Positions 1 through 9,439 of a stretch of 64,000 nt of DNA are shown here, piece after piece. Position numbers and translations under genes: made by a program. Position 1 is the stretch's first letter; each line of letters begins with the position of its first letter. The notes below the pieces were generated by a model. The model was not told the DNA's origin. It searched no databases and saw only the letters and a list, made by a program, of their open reading frames with translations. The DNA is from Blautia schinkii DSM 10518 (GTDB taxonomy: Bacteria; Bacillota; Clostridia; Lachnospirales; Lachnospiraceae), in NCBI GenBank assembly GCA_000702025.1, contig JNKJ01000023.1:51611-115610 (forward strand), in the 5' to 3' direction.

Positions 1-1505
1 ACTCTTCTGAAATCCGGTGCGCTATATCCGCCACTTGGTTTCGTTTGGTAGTAGTTCCCTTCGAAATACATCTCCTGAAAATGACGAATCATTCCCAATG
101 CATCATTATTCAGAACTACAATTTTTACTGGGATCTTCTCCCTTTTAATAAACTGAAGCTCCTGAATATTCATCTGTAATCCGCCGTCACCCGTTACGCA
201 TACAACAGGTTTTCCTGATGCATAATAGGCTCCGATTGCCGCCGGCAAAGAATAGCCCATGGCTCCATGTCCGCCAGAAAAAAGAACCTTCTGTCCTTTT
301 TTCAGCTCTGCCGACTGTGCCACCCATACCTGGTTTTGTCCAACATCGGTAGTAACCACCGCATTCTCAGGGAAGTTGTGGCTCACCCTCTTTACAAGCT
401 CAGCAGTCGTCCGCTTATCAACAACTGACAGCTCCTTCTTAATCACATCACATATCTGAACCCATGTGCTATAGTCATAGTCGCAATAATCTTCTATATG
501 CTTTAGCACCTGACAGGTTTCCTGCATATTTGCCTGAATTGAAATCTCATTTTCATGAACACGGTATTCCAATTCCCCTTCATCGACATCGAAACGGACA
601 ATTTGTGAATCCGGAGCAAAGTTTTCCCTTTTTGCACCAACCTGCCTTACGTCCAGTCTTGAACCAATCGTGATCACAAGATCACTTTTCGCAACCACAA
701 AATTAGCTGCACGGTCTCCATACGCACCAACAAAACCATAATTCTGTGAATCTTCACTCACCGCATCAAATGCAATCATACTCGTTACCATAGGAATATG
801 AAACTTATGGCAAAAGTCTTTCACGGCTTGCTGTGTATTGGTAATCTTTACACCATTTCCTATCAGGCAGCATGGATGCTCTGCGTTATCAAGTGCCGTT
901 TTAAGCATCTCTGCTGCCTTATTTACTTTTTCCCTTGAAACAAATCTGTTCTGTAAAATTGTGCCTTGAAGCATATCAGAATCAATTTCCGCACGAAATA
1001 CATTCATAGGAATATCCAATAGCACAGGTCCCATACGACCTGAAATAGCCTCAGCAAATGCATAGTCCAAATAGTACTTAATTTTATCTGCTGATTCCAC
1101 ATACTGTGCATATTTAGTCACTGGTGCGACCATAGAAACAATATCTGTTTCCTGAAAACCACGCTGACGAACAATATACTGCCCACGTGATTCAAATGTA
1201 TTCACCTGTCCCGTAATAAAAACCGTTGGGATTGAATCGAAAAAAGCATCGCAAATCCCCGTGATCAGATTCGTAGCCCCAGGTCCTGATGTGGCATAAG
1301 CCACACCCGGTTTTCCACTCGCCTGCGCATAACCGCAAGCTGCAAATGCAGCACCCTGTTCATGATAAGTAAGATGCGCCGATATCTGCTCACTATATTT
1401 TGAAAACGACTCCATTAGATGTGTGACCATCCCACCCGGATAGCCAAACACATCCGTAATACCTTTTTCAATCAAATACTCAACGATGTAATCTGATACT
1501 TTCAT
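1..1505 (-). CDS. Thiamine-diphosphate-dependent enzyme, acetolactate synthase-like, YerE candidate (C-terminus beyond window)
   Basis: The visible part, about 500 residues, is a thiamine-diphosphate enzyme of the acetolactate synthase fold. The N-terminal domain has the catalytic Glu in the stretch HEQGAAFAACGYA, followed by SGPGATNL. The C-terminal domain has the cofactor motif GDGGLQMN ... LNNDALGM. The start ATG at 1505 has an AGGAG site 7 bases upstream. It lies 16 bp after rfbH in a polysaccharide locus, away from any ilv genes. In Yersinia an enzyme of this fold, YerE, adds a two-carbon unit to CDP-4-keto-3,6-dideoxyglucose, which is the product of the rfbF-rfbG-rfbH route encoded just upstream. 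I infer that function here. Ordinary acetolactate synthase is the alternative. The last 50-80 residues are outside the window. Confidence 0.8.
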   Translation of the reverse strand, partial: MKVSDYIVEYLIEKGITDVFGYPGGMVTHLMESFSKYSEQISAHLTYHEQGAAFAACGYAQASGKPGVAYATSGPGATNLITGICDAFFDSIPTVFITGQVNTFESRGQYIVRQRGFQETDIVSMVAPVTKYAQYVESADKIKYYLDYAFAEAISGRMGPVLLDIPMNVFRAEIDSDMLQGTILQNRFVSREKVNKAAEMLKTALDNAEHPCCLIGNGVKITNTQQAVKDFCHKFHIPMVTSMIAFDAVSEDSQNYGFVGAYGDRAANFVVAKSDLVITIGSRLDVRQVGAKRENFAPDSQIVRFDVDEGELEYRVHENEISIQANMQETCQVLKHIEDYCDYDYSTWVQICDVIKKELSVVDKRTTAELVKRVSHNFPENAVVTTDVGQNQVWVAQSAELKKGQKVLFSGGHGAMGYSLPAAIGAYYASGKPVVCVTGDGGLQMNIQELQFIKREKIPVKIVVLNNDALGMIRHFQEMYFEGNYYQTKPSGGYSAPDFRR

Positions 1506-1521
1506 CCGTTTTCTCCTATTA

Positions 1522-2865
1522 TTACTGATTCACAGCCTCAATAATTATCTTTGCCATATAATCAATCATCTCATCCGTCATTCCGGGGTATACGCCAACC
1601 CAGAAGGTATTGTTCATGATAAAATCCGTATTCGTCAGAACACCTGCAACACGGTAAGCATCAGTACCACGGATCTGATCAAAGCAAGGATGCTTAATCA
1701 GATTTCCGCTGAACAGAAGACGGGTCTGCACATTATGGCTTTCCACATAACGAGTCACAGCATTACGATCCAGACCGCTTTCCGGCTTAACGGAAATCAG
1801 GAAACCGAACCAGGACGGGCGGCTGTTAGCAGCCGGTTTCGGCAGAATGAGCTTATCAGCAACCGGTTCAAGAGCAGCACGCAGGCGTTCCCAGTTATGA
1901 CGGCGGCGCTCAATAAAGGACGGGAATTTCTTCAGCTGCTCACAGCCGATGGCAGCCTGCATATCGGTAACCTTCAGATTATAGCCGAAATGACTGTACA
2001 CATATTTATGGTCATATCCTTTAGGCAGTTCACCAAACTGACCATCAAAACGATGACCACAGAAATTATCCTTTCCAGAAGGGCAGATGCAGTCACGTCC
2101 CCAGTCACGGAAAGACAGAATCAAACGGTTCAGTTTCGGATTATTCGTGTAAACACAACCGCCCTCACCCATTGTCATGTGATGGGGAGGATAGAAACTG
2201 GATGTACCAATATCACCCCAAGTACCCGTGAAACGAGTCTCACCGTTGATGGTGTACTGAGTACCCAAAGCATCACAATTATCTTCAACCAGCCACAGGT
2301 TATGAGCATCACAGAATGCCTTAACAGCAGACAAATCAAACGGATTACCAAGAGTATGGGCAATCATAACAGCTTTCGTCTTAGGAGAAAGAGCCACTTC
2401 CAGCTTGGTAACATCGATGTTATACTGAGGAACAGTCACATCAACAAACACCGGAACTGCACCATACTGAATTGCCGGAGTTACCGTAGTAGGAAAACCA
2501 CAGGCAACCGTAATAATCTCGTCGCCCTTCTTAATTTGGCGGTCACCCAGTTCAGGAGCAGTCAGCGTCATAAATGCAATAAGATTTGCGGAAGAACCGC
2601 TGTTGACCAGATGGGCAAACTTCACACCAATCCACTCTGCAAACTCCTTTTCAAACTGATCTGCAAAACGTCCAGTCGTCAGCCAAAAATCAAGTGCTGC
2701 ATCCGTCAGTGCGCACATTTCCTTCTCGTCAAATACACGGGCAGCATATGTGATACGCTCACCTTCATAATAGGGAGTTTTCTTTTCCTTAAATTCATAG
2801 TAGTATTCGGTAACCATTGCCTTAATCTGCTCACGAGCTTCTTCTTCATTTTTCCATATAGCCAT
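1522..2865 (-). CDS. rfbH: CDP-4-dehydro-6-deoxyglucose 3-dehydrase (E1)
   Basis: This 447-residue protein of the DegT/AHBA aminotransferase fold is converted to a C-3 dehydrase. The family's PLP-binding Lys is replaced by His: the expected site reads PPHHMTMGEGG, with H228 at the Lys position. The [2Fe-2S] cluster motif is intact, with C259-x-C261-x7-C269 and an upstream C197. Both features define RfbH/DdhC rather than an aminotransferase. It removes the 3-hydroxyl of CDP-4-keto-6-deoxyglucose together with a ferredoxin-type reductase (RfbI/DdhD), which is not seen in this window. It belongs to the operon with rfbF and rfbG; a frameshifted acyltransferase gene lies between rfbG and rfbH. Confidence 0.95.
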   Translation of the reverse strand: MAIWKNEEEAREQIKAMVTEYYYEFKEKKTPYYEGERITYAARVFDEKEMCALTDAALDFWLTTGRFADQFEKEFAEWIGVKFAHLVNSGSSANLIAFMTLTAPELGDRQIKKGDEIITVACGFPTTVTPAIQYGAVPVFVDVTVPQYNIDVTKLEVALSPKTKAVMIAHTLGNPFDLSAVKAFCDAHNLWLVEDNCDALGTQYTINGETRFTGTWGDIGTSSFYPPHHMTMGEGGCVYTNNPKLNRLILSFRDWGRDCICPSGKDNFCGHRFDGQFGELPKGYDHKYVYSHFGYNLKVTDMQAAIGCEQLKKFPSFIERRRHNWERLRAALEPVADKLILPKPAANSRPSWFGFLISVKPESGLDRNAVTRYVESHNVQTRLLFSGNLIKHPCFDQIRGTDAYRVAGVLTNTDFIMNNTFWVGVYPGMTDEMIDYMAKIIIEAVNQ

Positions 2866-2878
2866 TGTATTAGTCCTT

Positions 2879-3927
2879 TCATATTTTATTATCTTTCATT
2901 ATAGGGGTAAAAATAAATGGGATTTTCCTATTAACAAATTCAGTTATCGGAATCGCAACCAGCATAAAAGCACCAAGTGATATTAAACAGACAAGTATCA
3001 CTTGTATTGTAGATGTCGTATTTTCTACCAGGCTCCTAAACTTATAAGCAATAGATACATCTAATGACTGCAAGCCCATAATCAATAAGCTATTTTGAGA
3101 AAGCCATCTTATCCACTTGTTATGAGTATCCTTAAATAAGGTCATGATACTCGTCATAATCACAGCTGCACTGAGATATTCAATAATAGGATTCCCAATA
3201 TATCCAAAACGCATATTGACTCCAATATTAAATTGAACCAGAAATAAACCAATTGCAATCACACATACACATAATATACGTTTCATCATGTTTATATGAC
3301 TTTCGTTTATTCTCATATATATAGGTTCCATACAATATCCAATGTATTCAAACACATACGCTAAAAGTATACGAATCCCTATTATAAAAACATAGTCTGG
3401 TACATTAAGTAAATCTGAATGAAATATTCCAACCATAGTGTCATTCACACTATAGCAGAAAAACGCAATCAAAATGGAAAACAAAAGTCTCCATTTGAAG
3501 CGGCAAATCACATAAAGTAACAATTCAGAGAAAAATATTGTAGGCAAAAACCATAACGCACCTATCCCCCACAAGGAACAAGTCTGTTTTACAAGACCTA
3601 TAATATTTTCAATCGTAATTGGTCGTCCAATCAATACTTTGACAGCTATCTTACATAGTTCTATGAGAATATAGATAATGCTTAGTGTCACATATGGATA
3701 AATGATACGGTTCAATCTTTTCAAAACATATTTTTTTGCGCCTTTCTTTTCCGTTTCGTTATATCTAAATTGAATTCCGCTTGCCATAAAAAATATCGGA
3801 AGCTCAATTGAATAACAAATTTTGCTTAATATCCCCCCTCGACAAGAACATCTAGAATATGTCCGAAAGAAACTAGAAGAATTGCAATATCTTTACATAT
3901 GTCCAATCCCACAAGTCTTTTCTTCAT
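2879..3927 (-). pseudogene. Acyltransferase family 3 membrane protein, out of frame at a G6 tract (phase-OFF candidate)
   Basis: Two reading frames together make a normal acyltransferase-3 protein of about 349 residues. The first starts at ATG 3927, overlapping the rfbG stop as ATGA, and reads MKKRLVGLDICKDIAILLVS, with the family's typical N-terminal D and a GH in FGHILD. It stops just after the G run at 3833-3838 (six C on the plus strand). Adding one G joins it to the second frame, which continues IELPIFFMASGIQF, then KRLNRIIYPY and several membrane segments. The family O-acetylates sugars using a membrane-bound acyl donor. The gene is therefore off in this assembly but one base away from intact. 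Either phase variation or a recent inactivating deletion would explain it. Confidence 0.8.
3833..3838 (-). repeat. G6 homopolymer in acyltransferase gene (coding-strand G)
   Basis: Six consecutive C on the plus strand sit at the exact point where the two halves of the acyltransferase-3 gene lose frame. Seven G would restore the frame. Confidence 0.7.
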
Positions 3928-4994
3928 TGTTCATCTCCTATAAACTCTGCAATTTCTTTATTCATCTCTGCTGAAATATCGCCACCCGTCAACCAAATCT
4001 TGCTAAAACGACATGCCATATCCATGCATTCCTCAATATGCCATCGAGGTTTCCATCCAAAAGTTGCTTTGACCTTGCTACAATCCAGTTTCAGGAAACT
4101 TGCCTCATGCGGTGCATTGTCTTCCGCATGGTTTTCCCATCTGGCATCTGATCCCCAATATTTGCAAAACAAGTCGACCAACTCTCCTGTTGTCACGCAG
4201 TCACAGTCATCTGGTCCAACATTGTAATAGCCCTGATACTTAGGATCTTCAAACTGTTTCTGAGCAATCAACAAATAAACAACAAGAGGCTCCAAGACAT
4301 GCTGATACGGACGCGTTGAATACGGATTTCGCACACTGATTATCTGCTTAGCCTCCATTGCACGAACGCAATCTGGGATAATACGATCATTTGCAAAATC
4401 CCCGCCGCCGATTACATTACCTGCACGTGCAGTAGATACTGCCACCTTACCATTCATAAAAAAACTATTCTTATAACTATGAGTTGCTAATTCTGAGCAA
4501 CTCTTGCTATTAGAATATGGATCAAAACCGTCCAATGGCTCATTCTCACGATATCCCCTTGCCCACTCGTTGTTGTGATAAACCTTATCAGTAGTTACAT
4601 TCAAAACGCTTTTGACACTATCAGACTGGCGAACACATTCTAGGATGTTAACTGTTCCCATCACATTGGTTTCATATGTATAGCGCGGATCTTTGTAGCT
4701 ATCACGAACAATCGGCTGAGCTGCCAGATGTATAACAATTTCAGGCTTTGCCTCATCAAAAGCAGCTTTTAATGCATCGTACTCTCTAATGTCTCCGATT
4801 ACCGAATGAATCTCATTTTCAATCCCGGCAATTTCAAACAGCGAGGGATTTGTAGGAGGATTTAAAGAATATCCAGTTACCTCTGCCCCTGCATTCGCAA
4901 GAATTTTGCACAGCCATGAGCCCTTAAATCCGGTGTGACCGGTGACAAAAACTCTTTTTCCTTTGTAAAAAGCGAAGTCAATTCTTCCACTCAT
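3924..4994 (-). CDS. rfbG: CDP-glucose 4,6-dehydratase
   Basis: A 356-residue short-chain dehydrogenase/reductase. The N-terminal nucleotide-binding motif is GHTGFKG (residues 19-25), the TTDK element is at 134-137 and the catalytic Tyr-x3-Lys is Y160-SNS-K164. This variant of the Rossmann motif is typical of CDP-glucose dehydratases. It converts CDP-D-glucose to CDP-4-keto-6-deoxyglucose. It begins 3 bp after rfbF stops, and its own stop overlaps the start of the acyltransferase gene, so translation of the three is probably coupled. Confidence 0.95.
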   Translation of the reverse strand: MSGRIDFAFYKGKRVFVTGHTGFKGSWLCKILANAGAEVTGYSLNPPTNPSLFEIAGIENEIHSVIGDIREYDALKAAFDEAKPEIVIHLAAQPIVRDSYKDPRYTYETNVMGTVNILECVRQSDSVKSVLNVTTDKVYHNNEWARGYRENEPLDGFDPYSNSKSCSELATHSYKNSFFMNGKVAVSTARAGNVIGGGDFANDRIIPDCVRAMEAKQIISVRNPYSTRPYQHVLEPLVVYLLIAQKQFEDPKYQGYYNVGPDDCDCVTTGELVDLFCKYWGSDARWENHAEDNAPHEASFLKLDCSKVKATFGWKPRWHIEECMDMACRFSKIWLTGGDISAEMNKEIAEFIGDEQ

Positions 4995-4997
4995 AAA

Positions 4998-5780
4998 TCA
5001 ATCCTCCCATTTTTTCCATGGAGCCTGATTTGCTGCCAGCAATTTTTCAAGAGTATCTTTTTCACGCTTATTATCCATACATTGCCAGAAACCTCTGTGC
5101 ATATAGGACATCAGCTGTCCTTCTTTTGCAAGCTTTTCCAACGGTTCACGTTCAAATACCGTTTGGTCTCCCTCGATGTAATCAAAAATCTGTGGTTCCA
5201 GAACCATATATCCTGCATTGATTGGTGCCTTATCAACCTGACTCTTTTCACGGAAAGACTTAACCGCATTGTCACCATCGATATCAAGAATCCCCTTCTG
5301 CTGCTCCAACATAACAGCAGTCAAAGTTGCAATTTTGCCATGCTCTTTATGGAACTCAGCCAGTTTCTTGATATCTACATCACAGACACCATCACCATAG
5401 GTCATCATGAATGTTTCACTTCCAATATACGGCTGAATACGCTTGATTCGTCCCCCGGTCATCGTATGAAGCCCGGTATCTACAACCGTAACTTTCCACG
5501 GTTCACAATGTTGATGGCAAACAGTCATCTCATTTTTTCCATTGCGAAAATCATAAGAAATATCACTATTATGCAAAAAGAAATTATTGAACCATTCCTT
5601 GATAATATACTGCTTGTATCCTGCACAGATAATGAACTCATTATGGCCGTAGTATGAATACTCCTTCATGATATGCCAGAGTATCGGCTGCCCGCCTATC
5701 TCTATCATCGGCTTAGGCTTATAAGCTGACTCCTCGGAGATACGTGTTCCAAAACCGCCCGCCAAAAAAACCACTTTCAT
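4998..5780 (-). CDS. rfbF: Glucose-1-phosphate cytidylyltransferase
   Basis: A 260-residue nucleotidyltransferase with the signature LAGGFGTRISEES and KPKPMIEIGGQPILWHIM at the N-terminus, which is the RfbF pattern. It makes CDP-glucose from CTP and glucose-1-phosphate and so commits carbon to the CDP-deoxysugar branch. The ATG overlaps the stop codon of the flippase gene by four bases (ATGA). The order rfbF-rfbG-(acyltransferase)-rfbH-ThDP enzyme is that of the yersiniose-type pathway apart from the inserted acyltransferase. Confidence 0.96.
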   Translation of the reverse strand: MKVVFLAGGFGTRISEESAYKPKPMIEIGGQPILWHIMKEYSYYGHNEFIICAGYKQYIIKEWFNNFFLHNSDISYDFRNGKNEMTVCHQHCEPWKVTVVDTGLHTMTGGRIKRIQPYIGSETFMMTYGDGVCDVDIKKLAEFHKEHGKIATLTAVMLEQQKGILDIDGDNAVKSFREKSQVDKAPINAGYMVLEPQIFDYIEGDQTVFEREPLEKLAKEGQLMSYMHRGFWQCMDNKREKDTLEKLLAANQAPWKKWED

Positions 5781-7237
5781 TTTTTCAATCTTCCTTTCAG
5801 TTTATTAAGGATTGGATTTAATAATCCGAATGCGAATTTATCCTTCATAAGAAGTAAAACAAGTAAATAAACTATTGAACTGCAAACCACAGTGACTATC
5901 GCAATCATGTAATAAGAATTTATAAAATGATTGCAAAAAACTCCACTTACAAGAATCAGCAACGAGCCAACAACAGGTGCCTTCAACATCTCAAATGGTT
6001 TGATTAAATGTATTCTTTTGTCCACATATGGCATTTTCATAAAGATGCCAACAAGCTCCGCTGTGGCAGTGGTAAAAGCTGCGGCATAGATTCCCCACTT
6101 TGGAATCATCACAAAATTCAGTAAGACATTCACCAATGCAGAAACAATTGAGGATCTAAAAGAAACATTGTATCTGCCAGCAGGAGTCATTATCATGTTT
6201 CCCATCCAGCCACTTATAAAAGAAAAGAACAAAGAAACAGATAAAATATTAAGTGCTCCTGCAGCTGGCAAATATTCCTCACCAGCAATCAAATAAATTA
6301 ATGATTTTGTTATAACATTTATTCCAACCAAACAGGGCAAACCCAAAACAATAAGAAAGTTCGCAGCATAGGATAGCAACGAATTAACCTTATCATAATC
6401 TTTCTTTGCAAAGCCTTCTGCAAGTTGTGGGACTACCACCCATGTGATAGAAGCACAAATCGAGTTCAAAAGGTTATATATTTTAACATCAGTGCTATAT
6501 AAACCGACCTCGTAATCTCCTTTCATCAAACCAAGCATGGTAATATCTGAATTTGTATAAATTGTCTGCGCAACCATTGATGAAAACAACACTATAATTG
6601 ACGGTAAATGCTTTTTAGCATTCATGTGTCGAGTAAATCGAATCGAGCAATATTTTTTGCGATAGAAAATGTTAAGGATGTTTGCACCACTAGAAGACAC
6701 AACACTGATGACAGCGTAAATAATATAATGCTCCGGCTGTCTAACAAATATAAACATCAACACAAGTGCTACCAACTGCATCGCTACGGTGCGGATCGTG
6801 ATATATCTAAAATCCTCCATCGCTGTATTAATCCAGTCTGCTCCCAATGATGTGAACAAAATAGTTGTACTTTGAATGATAATCAATGTTCGGTAATTAT
6901 CCAGAGAATGAGCAAATATTAAAGTTATTGCAAGTCCAACATACGCAACAATTGTTGAAATTATATTTATAGAGTAAATTTCACTTGCAGTTTTGCTTAA
7001 TTTGTTTCGATCATCCCTAACAATGGCGCACTCTCTAATTGCATAAGTAGAAACCCCAAGAGATGCGGCCAAAGTAAAATAACTTATAATCGAGTTGCCA
7101 AAGTTTACCTTACCAACATTTTCAGCCATTAAGACGCGTGAAATATATGGAAAGGTAATTAACGGATAGATGATGCTAAATACAGATTTCAGTGTATTAT
7201 AAAAAGTGTTTTTGCCAAGGCTTTTTTTGTTCGCCAT
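5777..7237 (-). CDS. Polysaccharide repeat-unit flippase (Wzx-like)
   Basis: A 486-residue integral membrane protein of the MATE/MOP polysaccharide-exporter superfamily, with 12 or more hydrophobic segments. The N-terminus (NTFYNTLKSVFSIIYPLITFPYISRVL) is typical of Wzx flippases. It should move the undecaprenyl-linked repeat unit across the membrane for polymerisation by the Wzy-like protein encoded at 11.9-13.4 kb. Sequence identity among Wzx proteins is low, so the family is clear but the exact substrate is not. Confidence 0.9.
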   Translation of the reverse strand: MANKKSLGKNTFYNTLKSVFSIIYPLITFPYISRVLMAENVGKVNFGNSIISYFTLAASLGVSTYAIRECAIVRDDRNKLSKTASEIYSINIISTIVAYVGLAITLIFAHSLDNYRTLIIIQSTTILFTSLGADWINTAMEDFRYITIRTVAMQLVALVLMFIFVRQPEHYIIYAVISVVSSSGANILNIFYRKKYCSIRFTRHMNAKKHLPSIIVLFSSMVAQTIYTNSDITMLGLMKGDYEVGLYSTDVKIYNLLNSICASITWVVVPQLAEGFAKKDYDKVNSLLSYAANFLIVLGLPCLVGINVITKSLIYLIAGEEYLPAAGALNILSVSLFFSFISGWMGNMIMTPAGRYNVSFRSSIVSALVNVLLNFVMIPKWGIYAAAFTTATAELVGIFMKMPYVDKRIHLIKPFEMLKAPVVGSLLILVSGVFCNHFINSYYMIAIVTVVCSSIVYLLVLLLMKDKFAFGLLNPILNKLKGRLKK

Positions 7238-7239
7238 TA

Positions 7240-8190
7240 TTATCTCCTAATGAGCCGTCCAACAGCGTTTTTCGTTTCTTTCAGTCTTACGATAATACGC
7301 CTTCTCTTATATTGACGGCAATATTCCTGCCAGTAATCTTTATCTTTATATTGCTGATGTACAGCCTCCTTTAAGTCCTCTGTTTTGGAGTACTGTAAAT
7401 TCTTTGCTCCAAGTTCCCATTTGATAGTCCAGTCCATAAAAAAATTAAACAGAAGATCCTTTTCCAGAAATTCTCTAGTCTCAGCTAAAAGCGTTCCACG
7501 GTCAAAATATGGCTGAAGAAGCAAAAAATAGTTTTGGTAAAAGATTTTGTATAATCCATAGCTAATATTTTTCTTTTTAACAGTCTGTCCACCAGTTAAA
7601 TCCTTATTAACTATAAGAACTTTGTTCGTTTTACTTGCCAGTTCAAGACCTTTTCTTACCTGCCAGAGGAGCAAATCTGTCCCATAGGTATCTTCAGCAA
7701 TACCATCACAATCCGAGCCCCATATGCCGAAGCAAGCAATTGATGTAATCCAAAAGCTCATAGTATGAAGGTATCCTTCAAAATCTGTCTTATAAAATTC
7801 TGTGCAATTTCTTCCGCTTGTCCACACAAGAAATAATTTTTCGTTCTGATTCGATTCTATGATTTTGCACATCGCACTCAATGAATCATCTTTGAATAAC
7901 AGTGTGTCATTACATAGCCGTCGATAAATACCATTTGCCTTACTTATGACAAGCGGAAAGTTATCATTTGATATGTTTTTTTCGTTCCTATAATATCTGA
8001 TGTTCTCGTACTTATCAGCATACTCAGTTCCAATATCTTTTGTATCATCGGTAGAAGCATTATCCGAAATCACAACCTCAACCCTGCCATCAAGAAATGC
8101 ATTCTGCTTAACAATAGTATCAAGATTCTTTTTCAAATATTCACTTCTATTTATCGTCGGAATGCATATGCTAAGTATTGGTTGTTCCAT
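7240..8190 (-). CDS. Glycosyltransferase family 2
   Basis: A 316-residue GT-A enzyme that starts EQPILSICIPTINRSEYLKKNL and has the nucleotide-binding VEVVISDNASTDDT stretch near residue 40. The ATG at 8190 has an ideal GAGGAGG site. The LSICIPT(Y/I)NR opening is shared with abequosyltransferase RfbV, which transfers a CDP-3,6-dideoxyhexose. As the CDP-dideoxy genes lie directly downstream, this is the best candidate for transferring that sugar, but the link is inference. The expected DxD-like motif is weak here because the region reads SKANGIYRRLCNDTLLF. Confidence 0.85.
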   Translation of the reverse strand: MEQPILSICIPTINRSEYLKKNLDTIVKQNAFLDGRVEVVISDNASTDDTKDIGTEYADKYENIRYYRNEKNISNDNFPLVISKANGIYRRLCNDTLLFKDDSLSAMCKIIESNQNEKLFLVWTSGRNCTEFYKTDFEGYLHTMSFWITSIACFGIWGSDCDGIAEDTYGTDLLLWQVRKGLELASKTNKVLIVNKDLTGGQTVKKKNISYGLYKIFYQNYFLLLQPYFDRGTLLAETREFLEKDLLFNFFMDWTIKWELGAKNLQYSKTEDLKEAVHQQYKDKDYWQEYCRQYKRRRIIVRLKETKNAVGRLIRR

Positions 8191-8241
8191 CAATATTTCC
8201 TCCTCATTGTATATCGTGCGTAATTTGTAATAAAGACGTTT

Positions 8242-9048
8242 TTACTTTATCAGTTCTATAACTTTCTCCGCATAATACTCCATCCCTAAATCTCCGGGAT
8301 GTGCTGCTACGCCGTCATGTTCAATTGTGTGTTCATTTCCATCTGCGTCGTAAATAGTAATCCCAAGCCCAGCCTGGTAGTCACTATTTTCTCTTATCTC
8401 ACTCAGATCAATCCATCCAACATCAAGTCTCTCTGCATTCAGTTCTTCCACGGCAGCCTTCTTCATTTCCGACTTCTCATCAGACCAGAAATCATCAATA
8501 ACAATTATCTGTGCATTTGGGCACTTCTCAGCAACATACTCGACCATTTCCTTGAAGTCAGATTGAAATGTAGAAGTATCGCTAACGTTCTCACTCAATT
8601 GGATAGTAACAAGATCAAGTTTGTCGCTAAGCATTCCATCCCACATGCTTAAAACTTCGGATCTGTCATTAGTTTGCACTTCCCATGCAAATCCGCTGAA
8701 AGCATATGATTGGATATCGGATTGTGTAGAAGATAGGTGTGAACATACAAGATGGAAGTAATCCTTGTCCTTATCACTCGCCGCCATTCCAATCTCTTGC
8801 CACCAGTAATCGCAGGTTTCATGCTTTGTGATGCTGTTTCCAATTGCTAAGTAGTTATATCCGTCTCCCCAATCAACTGAATCTACTCTATTTATTTCTT
8901 CCTTTAGGAGAGCAACATCACCCTGTAATTGACTAATTGCAGATGCTTGTCCTGCTTCATGCTTATACAGCTTGTACCCTATTCCCCCCCCGATTAGGGC
9001 GAGGCAGAAGACAAGTACGATAGAGATGATGGCAGTTGTACGCTTCAT
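8242..9048 (-). CDS. SGNH/GDSL-type esterase or sugar O-acetyltransferase domain protein, membrane anchored
   Basis: A 268-residue protein with one N-terminal membrane anchor (residues 5-27) and an SGNH hydrolase domain. Block I is GNSIT (70-74, Ser72 as nucleophile) and the C-terminal Asp-His block lies in HDGVAAHPGD near residue 250. It probably faces outside and adds or removes O-acetyl groups on the exported polysaccharide. The anchor codes for three Gly residues from an unbroken run of eight G (8984-8991 on plus). A change of one base there would remove the whole catalytic domain. RBS AAGGAGG lies 9 bases before ATG 9048. Confidence 0.75.
   Translation of the reverse strand: MKRTTAIISIVLVFCLALIGGGIGYKLYKHEAGQASAISQLQGDVALLKEEINRVDSVDWGDGYNYLAIGNSITKHETCDYWWQEIGMAASDKDKDYFHLVCSHLSSTQSDIQSYAFSGFAWEVQTNDRSEVLSMWDGMLSDKLDLVTIQLSENVSDTSTFQSDFKEMVEYVAEKCPNAQIIVIDDFWSDEKSEMKKAAVEELNAERLDVGWIDLSEIRENSDYQAGLGITIYDADGNEHTIEHDGVAAHPGDLGMEYYAEKVIELIK
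8984..8991 (-). repeat. G8 homopolymer in SGNH hydrolase gene (in frame)
   Basis: Eight C on the plus strand code for Gly20-22 in the signal anchor. The present length keeps the gene in frame, so it is in the ON state. Confidence 0.85.
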
Positions 9049-9439
9049 ATTCTATACCTCCTTTACTTGTTCTCTTTATTAATATTTACGGACTGCGAGA
9101 ATACACCTGGGTTTCCACATGACAATTTTTGTCCTCTTATAAAAATTCATACCCCAAAATAGCTACTACTTCTATTTCTTTTTATGCATGTTGTTAGAAA
9201 GTTTTACTACCATTGCGGCACACACAATCCAACAAGCATGATTACATGCTTACAGTTAAATTGGGATCATACTGACTGATACACTTGAAATTGTTAAGTT
9301 CCATTTTTATAATCCATCCTTTCTGCAAAAGATTACCGATAAAGGTTATGAAACCACATTTCGGACTTTCACTTTTCAAATTATTGTAATGTAAGTTTAT
9401 AGTGATATCCAACACCTTGTATGATGCAGCAACAAAATT
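9049..9439. other. 391-bp gene-free spacer in the polysaccharide locus
   Basis: AT-rich DNA with no open frame carrying a start and ribosome site. It contains the possible promoter at 9098-9125 and a small palindrome (GACAAAAATTGTC on minus). Nothing else was recognised. Confidence 0.5.
9098..9125 (-). promoter_or_regulatory. Possible sigma-A promoter for the SGNH hydrolase gene
   Basis: On the minus strand a TTGTCA box (9120-9125) and a TATTCT box (9098-9103) are spaced 16 bp apart, about 50 bp before the start codon. Boxes of this quality occur by chance in AT-rich DNA. Confidence 0.3.

Noticed and set aside
1690..2904. Long plus-strand open frame (about 400 codons) over rfbH
   Set aside because: It is the antisense shadow of the well-supported rfbH gene, with no family match.
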